Source: Demequina sp. NBRC 110051 (GTDB lineage: Bacteria; Actinomycetota; Actinomycetes; Actinomycetales; Demequinaceae). From it: a DNA stretch of 64,000 bases. The notes under the pieces are model-generated. The model saw only the letters and a program-made list of their open reading frames with translations. It was not told the origin of the DNA and did no database searches. The stretch covers positions 62,001 through 126,000 of the forward strand of contig NZ_BBRH01000012.1 of the NCBI RefSeq assembly GCF_002090055.1. The letters run 5' to 3'. The position numbers and the translations under genes are program-made. Below, piece after piece: positions 47,437 through 56,374 of this stretch; positions within the stretch are counted from its first letter, which is position 1; each line of letters begins with the position of its first letter.

Positions 47437-48104
47437 CCGTCGGACTCCTGGGCGTCGGGCTCTGGCGCGAAGGCGTCCGCGCCCGCAATCTCGACGAGGC
47501 GCTCGCGGCTGATGCCGCCGTCGCGTACCACCCTGAGGCCCTCGGGATCCGTCGCGTCGACGATGGTCGACGCCGTGCCGAGCGGCGCGTCGCCGCCGTC
47601 CAGGTAGACCGCGACGGCGTCGCCCAACTGCTCGAGGGCATCCGATGCCGTGGTCGCCGCGGGTTGCCCGGTCTTGTTCGCGCTCGTCACGGCCAGGGGG
47701 CCGGTGCGCTTCAGCAGCGCCAGCGCCGCGGGGTGATCAGGCATGCGCAGCGCGACGGTCCCGTGCGTGTCCCCCAGGTCCCACGCGAGCGACGGCTGCG
47801 CCTGGACGATCACGGTGAGCGCGCCCGGCCAGCAGGCCTCCATGAGCGCGCGGGCCGAGGCCGGCACCTCGTAGCCCAGTCCGTCGACCGTGCGTGCGTC
47901 GGGAATCAGCACGGGCGGCGGCATCTGCCGCCCCCGGCCCTTGGCCGCGAGCACCGCCGCCACGGCATCGGCGTTAAACGCGTCGGCACCCACGCCATAG
48001 ACGGTGTCGGTGGGAAGGACGATGACGGCGCCGCGACTGACCGCGTCGACGGCGGCGTCGAGGCTGGGACCCCAGGTGGCGGGGTCGGAGCACGGGTAGA
48101 TCAC
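47433..48104 (-). CDS. tsaC: Threonylcarbamoyl-AMP synthase (Sua5/YrdC family)
   Basis: 223 residues, GTG start at 48104. The YrdC fold is shown by [55 protein letters not shown] and [17 protein letters not shown]. It makes the threonylcarbamoyl adenylate used for t6A37 in tRNAs. It lacks the extra Sua5 C-terminal domain, so it is the short TsaC type. It sits between prmC and the wecA-like gene in one leftward operon, the usual actinobacterial position. Confidence 0.95.
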   Translation of the reverse strand: MIYPCSDPATWGPSLDAAVDAVSRGAVIVLPTDTVYGVGADAFNADAVAAVLAAKGRGRQMPPPVLIPDARTVDGLGYEVPASARALMEACWPGALTVIVQAQPSLAWDLGDTHGTVALRMPDHPAALALLKRTGPLAVTSANKTGQPAATTASDALEQLGDAVAVYLDGGDAPLGTASTIVDATDPEGLRVVRDGGISRERLVEIAGADAFAPEPDAQESDG

Positions 48105-48117
48105 GAGAGGTAGTGTC

Positions 48118-49014
48118 TCAGACTCCCACGCGAGTCACGATGAGCATGCGGTCGCGTCCCGTGAGGTCCTGCTCGGTGCGCCCACCGTCCCAGAACTCGG
48201 AACGCTCGCAGTGAGCCCTCAGGGCCGCGCCCTGGTTCTCTGCGTGCTCCATGATGAGCGTGCCGCCCACGCGCAGCAGTCGCGCGGCCTCGTCGATGAT
48301 CGCGCGCGGCAGGTCCAGCCCGTCCTCACCCATGCCGTACAGCGCCTCGGGCGGATCGTATTCGCGTACCTCAACGTCGCGGGGCACACCGTCCGGTGGA
48401 ATGTACGGCGGGTTGCTGACGACGACGTCCGCGCAGCCCTCGAACAGGTGCAGACAGCGCTTGGCGTCGCCCAGAAGCGTGCGGGTGCGCTCGCGCACGT
48501 CGGCGCGCATGCCGCGCGCGTTGATCCGCAGGTAGACCAGGGCACCTTCGGAGGCCTCGACCATGGAGACCTCGGCGTTCGGCACCTCGTCGGCGATCGA
48601 CAGACCGATGGCGCCCGAGCCGGCGCACAGGTCCGTCACGCGCACCTTGCCGTCCTTGCCAGGGGTTGCGGCGCGGGCCGCGTCGATCGCGGCCTGGGCG
48701 ACGATCTCCGTCTCGGGCCGGGGCACGAACACGCCGGCACCCACCTGGAGGTCGATGTTGCGGAAGAACGCCTTGCCCGTGATGTGCTGCAGCGGCTCGC
48801 GGCTCACGCGGCGGGCCACGCGCGCCTCGAGGAGGTCGTGGTCCAGGGGGTCAAGAGGCCAGTGGTCGTCACGCGCGGCAGCCGTACGGACGTCCCCCGG
48901 CTCCCACTTGAAGGTGTGCGCCATGAGGGCCACGGCATCGGCCTCCGGAGAGGGAACACCGGCATCGGCCAGACGACGGGTGATCTCTTTGAGACGTGCC
49001 CCGACGGAAGGCAA
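48118..49014 (-). CDS. prmC: Release-factor glutamine methyltransferase
   Basis: 298 residues, apparent TTG start at 49014, immediately after the prfA stop (TAATTG), with CGAGG inside prfA as ribosome site. An N-terminal helical domain precedes the SAM-binding domain (VTDLCAGSGAIGLSIA). Catalytic NPPYIPP has Asn at residue 201. The enzyme methylates the Gln of the GGQ motif in RF1 and RF2. Adjacent prfA supplies one substrate. Full length for the family; an iterated 14-mer lies in the N-terminal part. Confidence 0.95.
   Translation of the reverse strand: MPSVGARLKEITRRLADAGVPSPEADAVALMAHTFKWEPGDVRTAAARDDHWPLDPLDHDLLEARVARRVSREPLQHITGKAFFRNIDLQVGAGVFVPRPETEIVAQAAIDAARAATPGKDGKVRVTDLCAGSGAIGLSIADEVPNAEVSMVEASEGALVYLRINARGMRADVRERTRTLLGDAKRCLHLFEGCADVVVSNPPYIPPDGVPRDVEVREYDPPEALYGMGEDGLDLPRAIIDEAARLLRVGGTLIMEHAENQGAALRAHCERSEFWDGGRTEQDLTGRDRMLIVTRVGV
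48930..48943 (-). repeat. Exact copy of iterated word GGCCGATGCCGTGG
   Basis: In prmC, read as Ala-Asp-Ala-Val. A core-only copy lies about 20 bp to the right. Confidence 0.8.
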
Positions 49015-50100
49015 TTACGCCTCGTGAGCGGCGAGGCGGGCGGCCTCGTCGGCATCGATGGCTGACTGGATCACGGGCTGGAGGTCTCCTGCCAAGACGT
49101 GGTCAAGGTTGTAGGCCTTGTACCCGGTGCGATGGTCGGCAATGCGGTTCTCGGGGAAATTGTAGGTGCGGATGCGCTCCGAACGGTCGACGGTGCGCAC
49201 CTGCGACTTGCGCATGTCCTGGGCCTCGGCCTCCGCCGCCTCCTTCTGGGCGGCGAGCAGGCGGGCACGCAGGATGCGCATGGCCGACTCCTTGTTCTGG
49301 AGCTGGCTCTTCTCGTTTTGGCAGCTCACCACGATGCCCGTGGGAAGGTGCGTGAGGCGCACGGCGGAGTCGGTGGTGTTGACCGACTGGCCGCCGGGGC
49401 CAGACGAGCGATACACGTCGACGCGCACGTCGTTCATGTCGAGCTCGACGTCCTCGACCTCTTCGGCCTCGGGGTACACGAGCACGCCCGCGGCGGAGGT
49501 GTGAATGCGGCCCTGCGATTCGGTCGCGGGCACGCGCTGGACGCGGTGCACGCCGCCCTCGTACTTGAGGTGGGCCCACACGCCGTCCTCGGGCTCCACG
49601 GAGCCGCGCGCCTTCACGGCGACGGACAGGTCCTTGTAGCCGCCCATGTCGGTCTCGGTGGCCTCGAGGATCTCGGCCTTCCAGCCCTTGGACTCCGCGT
49701 ACTTGAGGTACATCTTGAGCAGGTCGCCAGCGAACAGCGCAGACTCCTCGCCGCCCTCGCCGGACTTGATCTCGAGGATCACGTCGCGGGCGTCGTCGGG
49801 GTCGCGCGGGATAAGAATGCGGCGCAAGGTCTCGGTGGCCTGCTCTGCCGTCGTCTCGAGAGCGGGGACCTCGGCGGCGAAGTCGGGGTCCGCATCGGAC
49901 ATTTCCCTGGCCGCCTCGAGGTCGTCCTGGGCTGTCTCCCAGGCCCGATGCGCGGCGACGACGCGGCCGAGCTCCGCAAACCGACGGCCCAGCGTGCGCG
50001 ACTTCCCGGCATCCGCGTGGATGGAGGGGTCGGCGAGCTGACGCTCGATATCGGTGTACTCGTCCAGCAGGGGCTGGACTGCTGCGAAGGCTTCGGCCAC
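49015..50100 (-). CDS. prfA: Peptide chain release factor 1
   Basis: 361 residues, GTG start at 50100. An in-frame stop a few codons upstream fixes the limit. [14 protein letters not shown] contains the PAT tripeptide that reads [30 protein letters not shown] contains the catalytic GGQ at 236-238, and the C-terminal helix has [23 protein letters not shown]. It frees completed proteins from the ribosome. It follows rpmE by 24 bp and is followed directly by prmC, which modifies its GGQ. Confidence 0.97.
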   Translation of the reverse strand: MAEAFAAVQPLLDEYTDIERQLADPSIHADAGKSRTLGRRFAELGRVVAAHRAWETAQDDLEAAREMSDADPDFAAEVPALETTAEQATETLRRILIPRDPDDARDVILEIKSGEGGEESALFAGDLLKMYLKYAESKGWKAEILEATETDMGGYKDLSVAVKARGSVEPEDGVWAHLKYEGGVHRVQRVPATESQGRIHTSAAGVLVYPEAEEVEDVELDMNDVRVDVYRSSGPGGQSVNTTDSAVRLTHLPTGIVVSCQNEKSQLQNKESAMRILRARLLAAQKEAAEAEAQDMRKSQVRTVDRSERIRTYNFPENRIADHRTGYKAYNLDHVLAGDLQPVIQSAIDADEAARLAAHEA

Positions 50101-50124
50101 GTCGTCGTCGTGTAAAGCTTCGGG

Positions 50125-50334
50125 TTACTTCTGGTTGCCGTAGCGCTTCTGGAAGCGCGCGACGCGGCCACCGGTGTCCATGATCTTCTGCTTGCCGGTG
50201 TAGAACGGGTGGCAAGCCGAGCAGACCTCGACGTTGATGGCGCCGGACTTCACGGTCGAGTTGGTCTCGAACGTGTTGCCGCAGGTGCACGTGACAGTGG
50301 TGGCCACGTACTCGGGGTGGATGTCCTTCTTCAT
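50125..50334 (-). CDS. rpmE: Ribosomal protein bL31, zinc-binding form
   Basis: 69 residues from ATG 50334, AAGGGAGA upstream. Cys16, Cys18, Cys38 and Cys41 form the zinc site of the C+ type of bL31 (TCTCGN and [11 protein letters not shown]). It is a large-subunit protein at the central protuberance, bridging the subunits. In zinc starvation the C- paralogue usually replaces it, but none is in the window. The usual partner upstream, rho, is here separated by an inserted metalloprotease gene. Confidence 0.97.
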   Translation of the reverse strand: MKKDIHPEYVATTVTCTCGNTFETNSTVKSGAINVEVCSACHPFYTGKQKIMDTGGRVARFQKRYGNQK

Positions 50335-50517
50335 GATCTCCCTTAAGAGTGCCTCCGGGTCCTTGCGCGTACTTCGCGGTCGGTGAACCGGACGGCCAGC
50401 GTTCTATTGTGCCACGGGTGTCAAGGGGTGGCGAGCCGCGTGTGACGTCAGGCACGGCGGGCAACCAAGCCAGCAACGGCATCGGCCGCCTGCTGTTGCC
50501 TTGCCCTGTGCGCGACG

Positions 50518-50567
50518 GGAGCCACTGAGTGCCCAGTATCTGCGGATTCCGGGCACTCAGTGGCTCC
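50518..50567 (-). terminator. Hairpin terminator after the M6 protease gene
   Basis: Perfect 17-bp stem (GGAGCCACTGAGTGCCC and inverse) with a 16-base loop, 13 bp past the stop codon. CTGAGTGC and ATCTGC recall the palindromes at 7161 and 35485. Confidence 0.65.
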
Positions 50568-50580
50568 TAGGAAGCGGCGG

Positions 50581-52929
50581 CTACGAGACCGCGACCGTCA
50601 TCGACGTACCCTTGCTCTTCAGCACCTCGATCTGAGTACCCGTCGCGGGGAGCTTGACGCCGTGGTTGTGCAGCTCCTCGAACCAGTACTGGTCGGTGTC
50701 GTCGAACACCGGGTTGCCGGCCTGGCCCTTGACCTTGCTCTTCACGCCATCGACGTGCAGGGTCATGCCGTCGGTCCGCTTGAGGCCGAACGGGGCGTCG
50801 TACACCTGCACACGGGCCCTCCACAGGTCACCGTTGACGTCCGCAAACGGCTCGGGGTGGGCGTCGATGTAGAGGTTGCGACCGCTGCCGGGGTGGGCGA
50901 ACGTGTCGTTGTCCGAGTACGAGGTGTCCCAATACGAGATCAGGAGTCCCTCCTGGTAGGCGTAGTGATCCACCAGGTCGGGCTTGTCCTCGCCGTAGCC
51001 AAAGAAGTACGGACCGGTCTCCAGGTACTTGTCGTACGAGGTGTAGGTGCGGTTCGCCGCGATGTAGTAGTGCGGGTAGTCCTCGGTGGACTCGGAGCCC
51101 ACGATCGAGAAGCCGTCCGCGACCCAACCGTTGTCGCCGCTTTCGGCATCGTCCGTGAAGACGCCCTCGACCGCGATGTCGTCGAGGAAGATGCCGTCGA
51201 CCACGTCGGGGTCATCGCCCGCGACCGCGCCGTCCGTCATGTAGCGCAGGCGCAGGCTCACGTCCTGTCCCGCGAAGGCGGTCAGGTCAAAGGTGGCGTC
51301 CGTCCACTCCGCCTGCGTCCCGTCCGTGGCGAAGATGTCCTCGGTCGTGGTGAGCGAGCCCTCGATCGGCACGTAGCCCGAGCCCGAGTCGACCTCGACG
51401 TAGAAGTAGTCGTAGCCGGTCTCGATGTCGTAACGGGCTTGGAACGTCAGGGCCGCGCCCTCGGCCGGGACCGTGAGGTCCCGCGTGAGGGTGTTGCTCA
51501 GGTCGTCACCCGTGCCGGAGTACCACTGCGACTCGCCGCTGACCGGCGCGCCCAGGTCGACCGTGACGGTCTTGGGCGGAAGGCCCACGATGAGGGACTG
51601 GGGCTTGGTGGAGTTGTACTCCGCGGGGCCCAGGTCGACCGTGGTCTCGGTGCCCGCGGTGACGTACTCGTAGTCGAGCCAACCCAGCTGGAGCTTGTTC
51701 CACGCGCCGAGGTCTCCGCCGCGCTCGCCGAGCCCGCCGTCGCTCTTCGCGTTCAGGCGGCTCTGCGCCATGAGCGTCCAGTGCTCGTTGTTGTTGTCGC
51801 CGCCGGACAGCACGTTGTAGTCGTCCGGCAGGCCCAGGTCGTGGCCGTACTCGTGGTAGAACACGCTGCGACCGCCGTTTTCGGGCTGGATCGTGTAGTC
51901 ACCGATCCACACGCCGGACGTGCCGATCTCCGTCCCGCCCAGCGGGTTGGTGGCGGGGCCGTTCATGCCGATCTGGTTCGCGAAGGCGTACCAGCGGTGC
52001 GACCAGATGGCGTCCGAGCCGTAGATGGGGTCGCCATCGGCCTGGTCTCCACCGGCGTGGACGATCTGGAAGTGGTCGATGTAGCCGTCCGCCTCGTTGA
52101 AGTCGCCGTCGCCGTCGAAGTCATAGCGGTCCCACACGTCGAAGGACTGCAGGTCAGCGTTCACCTCCTCGACCGAGCGGCCCTGGGCGAGCTGGTCCTC
52201 GTACCAGACGTTGGCGGCGTCCTTCACGAGGTCCCACACGGTCGAGCAGACGTTCGAGCCGCACGCGTCGGTGCCGTAGCGCGCCTGCGAGTAGTCGACC
52301 TTGACCCAGTCGGTCACGGTGCCGTCCACGCTGTAGCGGCCCGAGGACTGCGTCTCGTAATACTCGCGCAGCGACTCGTCATCGCCGAAGTACAGGTCCT
52401 GGTAGTGGTCCTGCGAGTAGTCCGCCTGCCACACGGTCGAGTTGTCGACCTTGCGGTCGGGTGCCGGGATCTCATTGTGGAGGGGGCCCTCGGTGCGCTG
52501 CGCATCCTCGGCGGGCTCAATGCCCTCGAGCTGCTCGTCGCCGAACTCCGCGAGAATCACGAAGATGCGGTCCGTCGCCTCGCGCTCGAGTTCGACGTAC
52601 TGATCCTTCGTCTTGGTACCGCCCTTGGCACCGCGCGCGTTCGGGTTGGTGGCCGCGACGGTCTCCTCACCCACCTTCGCGACGGTGCTCGCACCGCGCT
52701 TCTCGGTCTGCAAGTCGCCGCTGAGGACCTGCGTGATCGCGGTCTCTCGCAGCGCCGATCGCTTCTCGTCGAGCGGGTTGGGCATGTTGTCCGTGTGGGG
52801 CGCCTCGCTTGCGAGCGGATCCTCCGGTGGAGCCGCAGTGGTGCTGGGCGCGGCGTGGGCCGCGGGGACGGCGAACATGCTCCCCCCAAGGAGCGCTGCA
52901 GTGGTCGCCGCCAGCATGGTCTTTCGCAT
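50581..52929 (-). CDS. Secreted M6-family metalloprotease (immune-inhibitor-A-like)
   Basis: 782 residues from ATG 52929 with GGAGGA before it. A signal peptide ends after AAHA near residue 26, followed by a propeptide of about 80 residues. The peptidase domain has HEYGHDLGLPDDYN, the zinc motif at 359-363, and downstream NNNEHWTLMAQSRLN with the Met-turn-like segment. A jelly-roll (MAM/P-domain-like) part follows at about 480-640 (LTFQARYDIETGYDYFYVEVDSGSG). The C-terminus has no anchor. M6 proteases degrade host or environmental proteins. The gene interrupts the usual rho-rpmE pair. Confidence 0.93.
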   Translation of the reverse strand: MRKTMLAATTAALLGGSMFAVPAAHAAPSTTAAPPEDPLASEAPHTDNMPNPLDEKRSALRETAITQVLSGDLQTEKRGASTVAKVGEETVAATNPNARGAKGGTKTKDQYVELEREATDRIFVILAEFGDEQLEGIEPAEDAQRTEGPLHNEIPAPDRKVDNSTVWQADYSQDHYQDLYFGDDESLREYYETQSSGRYSVDGTVTDWVKVDYSQARYGTDACGSNVCSTVWDLVKDAANVWYEDQLAQGRSVEEVNADLQSFDVWDRYDFDGDGDFNEADGYIDHFQIVHAGGDQADGDPIYGSDAIWSHRWYAFANQIGMNGPATNPLGGTEIGTSGVWIGDYTIQPENGGRSVFYHEYGHDLGLPDDYNVLSGGDNNNEHWTLMAQSRLNAKSDGGLGERGGDLGAWNKLQLGWLDYEYVTAGTETTVDLGPAEYNSTKPQSLIVGLPPKTVTVDLGAPVSGESQWYSGTGDDLSNTLTRDLTVPAEGAALTFQARYDIETGYDYFYVEVDSGSGYVPIEGSLTTTEDIFATDGTQAEWTDATFDLTAFAGQDVSLRLRYMTDGAVAGDDPDVVDGIFLDDIAVEGVFTDDAESGDNGWVADGFSIVGSESTEDYPHYYIAANRTYTSYDKYLETGPYFFGYGEDKPDLVDHYAYQEGLLISYWDTSYSDNDTFAHPGSGRNLYIDAHPEPFADVNGDLWRARVQVYDAPFGLKRTDGMTLHVDGVKSKVKGQAGNPVFDDTDQYWFEELHNHGVKLPATGTQIEVLKSKGTSMTVAVS

Positions 52930-53238
52930 CCATTCCTCCGTGCGTATCGGACACCAGGGCCGCTCGTGGTGGTCCCGGCGTCGTGCCAGGCGGGTCCGGT
53001 TGGCCCGCCTTGGTTCGTGACGCCTCGACGGCGGCGCGGTGGCCGCCATCGGAGGTCGCATCGTCACGACCTGGGGAATAGGAGTAGCACTGTTGGAGGG
53101 TAAATGTCCTGGTTTGTGGGGTTGTCGACATCTGACTTGCGCTCTCAGAAACCTCACAGCGGTGGGGTTCGCGGGTGGCCCGTGCGGGTGGCTCGCGGGC
53201 CGGCCTGGCGACCCGCGTGACCCGTTCGAGCCACCACG
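52930..53238. other. Intergenic region upstream of the metalloprotease gene
   Basis: About 310 bp between the rho terminator and the protease start. It is less GC-biased in its middle (around 53080-53130, GGAATAGGAGTAGCACTG and TGTCCTGGTTTGTGG), where a promoter is likely. I could not define -10 and -35 boxes with confidence. No open frame with coding character is seen. Confidence 0.5.
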
Positions 53239-53287
53239 CACCAGAGCCCCGGCGCCTCCCGCAAAGGGAAGCACCGGGGCCCTGGTG
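53239..53287 (-). terminator. Rho-gene terminator hairpin
   Basis: Outer arms CACCAGAGCCCCGG and its partner (one mismatch) with a nested CCC/GGG stem inside, 36 bp past the rho stop. Confidence 0.7.
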
Positions 53288-53322
53288 AGCGGCGCGCGAA
53301 CCACAGAGTCCGCGCGCTCCGC

Positions 53323-55203
53323 TTACTTCGTCGTGAGCTCGTTCTCGAGGTCGTCCTTGCCCGGCGTGGTCTTGGCGACCTGCATCAGGAACTCGGCGTT
53401 CGACTTGTTCTCGCGCAGCTTGCCCAGCAGCAGCTCGGTCGCGGCCTGAGCGTCGAGCGCGGTGAGCACGCGGCGCAGCTTCCACATGACCTTGAGCTCC
53501 TCGTTGGAGACCAGGATCTCCTCGCGGCGCGTGCCGGACGCGTTGACGTCCACGGCCGGGAAGATACGGCGGTCGGCGAGCTGACGCGACAGGCGAATCT
53601 CCATGTTGCCCGTGCCCTTGAACTCCTCGAAGATGACCTCGTCCATCTTGGAGCCGGTGTCGACCAGCGCGGTCGCGAGGATGGTCAGCGAGCCGCCGTT
53701 CTCGATGTTGCGCGCCGCGCCGAAGAACTTCTTGGGCGGGTACAGCGCCGCCGAGTCCACACCGCCGGACAGGATGCGACCGGACGCGGGCGCCGACAGG
53801 TTGTAGGCGCGACCCAGGCGGGTGATGCCGTCGAGCAGCACCACGACGTCCTGACCGAGCTCCACGAGGCGCTTGGCACGCTCGATCGCGAGCTCGGCAA
53901 CCTGCGTGTGGTCGGAGGCGGGACGATCGAAGGTCGAGGCGATGACCTCACCCTTCACGGAGCGCTGGAAGTCCGTGACCTCCTCGGGGCGCTCGTCGAC
54001 GAGGACGACCATCAGGTGGACCTCGGGGTTGTTCGCCACGATCGCGTTGGCGATGTTCTGCATGATCAGCGTCTTGCCGGCCTTGGGCGGCGAGACGATG
54101 AGGCCACGCTGACCCTTACCGATGGGCGCAACGATGTCGATCACACGGGTCGACAGCAGGCGCGACTCGGTCTCGAGGTGCAGGCGCTCCTGCGGGTACA
54201 GCGGGGTGAGGTCGCCAAACTCCTTGCGGTTCCTGGCCTCCTCGGGCGTCACACCGTTGACGGTGTCGACGTGGGCGAGCGCGTTGAACTTCTGACGCTG
54301 GCCGCGGTCGCCCGGACGGGGCGGGCGCACGGCGCCGGTGATGGCGTCACCCTTACGCAGGCCGTACTTCTTGACCTGGTTCATCGAGACGTACACGTCC
54401 GACTTGCCCGACAGGTAGCCGGTGGTGCGCACAAAGGCATAGTTGTCGAGGATGTCGATGATGCCGCCGACGGGAGTCAGTTCCTCATCGTCGCGGACGT
54501 CGTCCTCGTCCTGGCGCAGGACGGGGCTGCCCTGTCCGCCCTGGCCGGCGGGCTGCTCGTCGCGCTCGCGTCCGCGCCCACGGCCACGGCCGCGTCCACG
54601 GCGGCGGCGACCGCCGCGCTCGTCATCGTCATCGTTCTGGCGGTTCTGGTCGCTGCGGCCCTGCGCGTCGTCCTGGCCGTCCTTCTGCTCGGGCTTGTCC
54701 AGGCCGGGCAGCTGGAGCGCCTCGGCGGCGCGGCGCGCACGCTCGGAGCGGTCGTCGTCGTTGTCACGACGCTGGGGCTCGCCTTCCTGGCGAGCGCTCT
54801 GCTGCTGGGTGTTCTGCGGCTGGCCGCCCTGAGACTGGCTGCGGCGCGAACGCTGCGCGGGCTTCTCCGTTGCAGGGGCCGATGCCGCGGCGGGGGCCGA
54901 TGCCTCGGTCGCCTGGGCGGCGGGGGCCGCCTCGGCGGCCTGCTTGGCAGCCGAGCCAGCGGCCGGGGCGGCAGGCGCGCTCGCTGCAGCCGCATCGGCC
55001 TTGGGAGCCCGCTCCTTCTTCGGGGCGGGGGCCGCCTTGGCAGGCGTGGCGCCGCCGTTCTTGATGGCCTCGATGAGGTCGCCCTTACGCATCTTCTTGA
55101 CGCCGGAGACTCCAAGCTCGGAGGCGAGTGCCTGCAACTGGGGGAGCTTCATGGCGCTGAGGGCCGCGCTGTTATCCGCGCTGGCCACGGTGGTGTCGGT
55201 CAC
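53323..55203 (-). CDS. rho: Transcription termination factor Rho
   Basis: 626 residues, GTG start at 55203, GAAGGAA before. The N-terminal Rho-N helix bundle ([28 protein letters not shown]) is followed by an insert of about 170 residues, Ala/Pro-rich then Arg/Gly/Asp-rich ([15 protein letters not shown] type). The cold-shock RNA-binding domain ([19 protein letters not shown]) and the ATPase domain with Walker A SPPKAGKT (Lys377) follow, then [12 protein letters not shown]. The hexameric helicase ends untranslated transcripts. A large basic insert is typical of actinobacterial Rho and extends its RNA contact surface. Confidence 0.97.
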   Translation of the reverse strand: MTDTTVASADNSAALSAMKLPQLQALASELGVSGVKKMRKGDLIEAIKNGGATPAKAAPAPKKERAPKADAAAASAPAAPAAGSAAKQAAEAAPAAQATEASAPAAASAPATEKPAQRSRRSQSQGGQPQNTQQQSARQEGEPQRRDNDDDRSERARRAAEALQLPGLDKPEQKDGQDDAQGRSDQNRQNDDDDERGGRRRRGRGRGRGRGRERDEQPAGQGGQGSPVLRQDEDDVRDDEELTPVGGIIDILDNYAFVRTTGYLSGKSDVYVSMNQVKKYGLRKGDAITGAVRPPRPGDRGQRQKFNALAHVDTVNGVTPEEARNRKEFGDLTPLYPQERLHLETESRLLSTRVIDIVAPIGKGQRGLIVSPPKAGKTLIMQNIANAIVANNPEVHLMVVLVDERPEEVTDFQRSVKGEVIASTFDRPASDHTQVAELAIERAKRLVELGQDVVVLLDGITRLGRAYNLSAPASGRILSGGVDSAALYPPKKFFGAARNIENGGSLTILATALVDTGSKMDEVIFEEFKGTGNMEIRLSRQLADRRIFPAVDVNASGTRREEILVSNEELKVMWKLRRVLTALDAQAATELLLGKLRENKSNAEFLMQVAKTTPGKDDLENELTTK

Positions 55204-55569
55204 ACTGTTCCTTCCCTCGCACGAGCCGGGGCGGCTCTAGAGAATGTGAATGCGAGTGATCCCCTCAAAGCATCCGGGTATGCGCGTACGCCGTCGTCCG
55301 CTGACGCTTCAAAGTCTGGGAATCGTTCCTCACCCGCGACCTGTGTCTGCCGGGAGGAACGCCCTCAGGTTAGCATCCGGCCGTTGACCGGCTCAACCAG
55401 CACGGATCCCGGGCGTGGCGCTCGCGCGAACCCTCGGGCGGCAGCCCCGGGGCCACAAGTCCGCTACTTCTTTGCGCGCGCCCATCTTGCTGGCTCCGAT
55501 GCCGGGCAATACCCTCAGCATGACGGCCACCGACGGTGCGTCGAGAGACAACGAGAGGATGTGCGGTCC
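55204..55569. other. Divergent promoter region between rho and the DUF6325 gene
   Basis: 366 bp without a gene. It includes the rho leader of about 155 bases, with an inverted repeat CGTTCCTC/GAGGAACG near 55324-55360 that could form a leader hairpin, and a promoter candidate for rho. The remaining right part must hold the promoter for the rightward trio; no clear boxes are recognised. Confidence 0.5.
55367..55396 (-). promoter_or_regulatory. Candidate housekeeping promoter for rho
   Basis: On the leftward strand TTGAGC and TAACCT are separated by 18 bases, about 165 bases before the rho start. The match is modest. A long leader fits the autoregulation known for rho in other bacteria. Confidence 0.4.
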
Positions 55570-56013
55570 ATGACCTTGGGACCCATCGAAATCGTGGTGA
55601 TCGGCTTCGAGTCCGGCACCTTCAAGGGCGAGATCGTCCAGGAGTTGGGTGCCCTCGTCGACGCCGGCACCATCAGCATCGTCGACGGGCTGTTCGTGCG
55701 TCGCACCGGCGAAGATGAGCTCGACTACCTCGAGCTTGACCAGGTGGGCGACGACTCCGAGGTGTCGCGGCTCGCGGACCTCGCGGACCGCATCGACGGT
55801 CTTGTCTCCGAGGAGGACGTCGACGAGCTCGCGGCCGGCCTTCCGGTGGGTGGCGCCGCGGCGATCCTGGTGTTCGAGCACACGTGGGTGAAGCCCCTGC
55901 GCGACGCGGTGTTCGCCGCCGGCGGCGAGCTCGCCGAATCCATCCGTGTCCCCGGCCCGGTCGTCAGCGAGGTTCTCGCCGAGATCGAGGCCCTCGAGAA
56001 CGAGGAGAACTGA
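55570..56013 (+). CDS. DUF6325-like small acidic protein
   Basis: 147 residues from ATG 55570 (AGAGGA upstream; GTG nine bases earlier is possible). It starts MTLGPIEIVVIGFESGTFKGEIVQELGALVDAGTISIVDGLFVRR. This pattern, with an acidic middle and GAAAILVFEHTWVKPLRDAV, is what I know as DUF6325, often found next to a SHOCT protein. Soluble, no signal peptide. Its stop is 1 bp before the SHOCT gene start, so the pair is translationally coupled. Function unknown; a stress or membrane-sensing role is often guessed but not shown. Confidence 0.8.
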   Translation: MTLGPIEIVVIGFESGTFKGEIVQELGALVDAGTISIVDGLFVRRTGEDELDYLELDQVGDDSEVSRLADLADRIDGLVSEEDVDELAAGLPVGGAAAILVFEHTWVKPLRDAVFAAGGELAESIRVPGPVVSEVLAEIEALENEEN

Positions 56014-56014
56014 T

Positions 56015-56374
56015 ATGCCCCGCAGGATGGGCCGTCCCGGCCTCATCGGCACCATGGCCCGCACGGCCGTGATCTCCGGCACCGCCACCGCGGTCTCGGG
56101 CAACGTCGCGCGCCGCCAGGCCGGCCGCGCGCAGGCACGCCAGGAGCAGCAGTACGTCGAGCAGGTCCAGGCGCAGCAGGTGCAGGACAACCAAGCCCAG
56201 CTCGCCGCGATGCAGGCCCAGCTCGCCGCGCAGCAGGCTGCCCCGGCCGCCACCCCCGCGCCCTCTGCCGGCGACGGCCTCATGGCTCAGCTGTCCAAAC
56301 TCGCCGACATGAAGAACGCAGGAATTCTGAGCGACGCCGAGTTCGCTGCCGCGAAGGCGAAGCTCCTCGGATGA
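56015..56374 (+). CDS. SHOCT-domain protein
   Basis: 119 residues from ATG 56015. A short Arg/Gly N-terminus with a weakly hydrophobic stretch (TMARTAVISGTATAVSG) is followed by a Gln/Ala-rich helical linker (QQYVEQVQAQQVQDNQAQLAAMQAQ). A C-terminal SHOCT motif follows (LMAQLSKLADMKNAGILSDAEFAAAKAKLLG), a two-helix oligomerisation module. Genes of this type travel with DUF6325. The stop overlaps the DUF389 start by 4 bases. Likely a membrane-associated oligomerising partner; no enzymatic function seen. Confidence 0.85.
   Translation: MPRRMGRPGLIGTMARTAVISGTATAVSGNVARRQAGRAQARQEQQYVEQVQAQQVQDNQAQLAAMQAQLAAQQAAPAATPAPSAGDGLMAQLSKLADMKNAGILSDAEFAAAKAKLLG

Noticed and set aside
50560-53103. 847-codon + strand frame opposite the M6 protease
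   Set aside because: Shadow frame. The protease strand carries HEYGH, a signal peptide and a good ribosome site.
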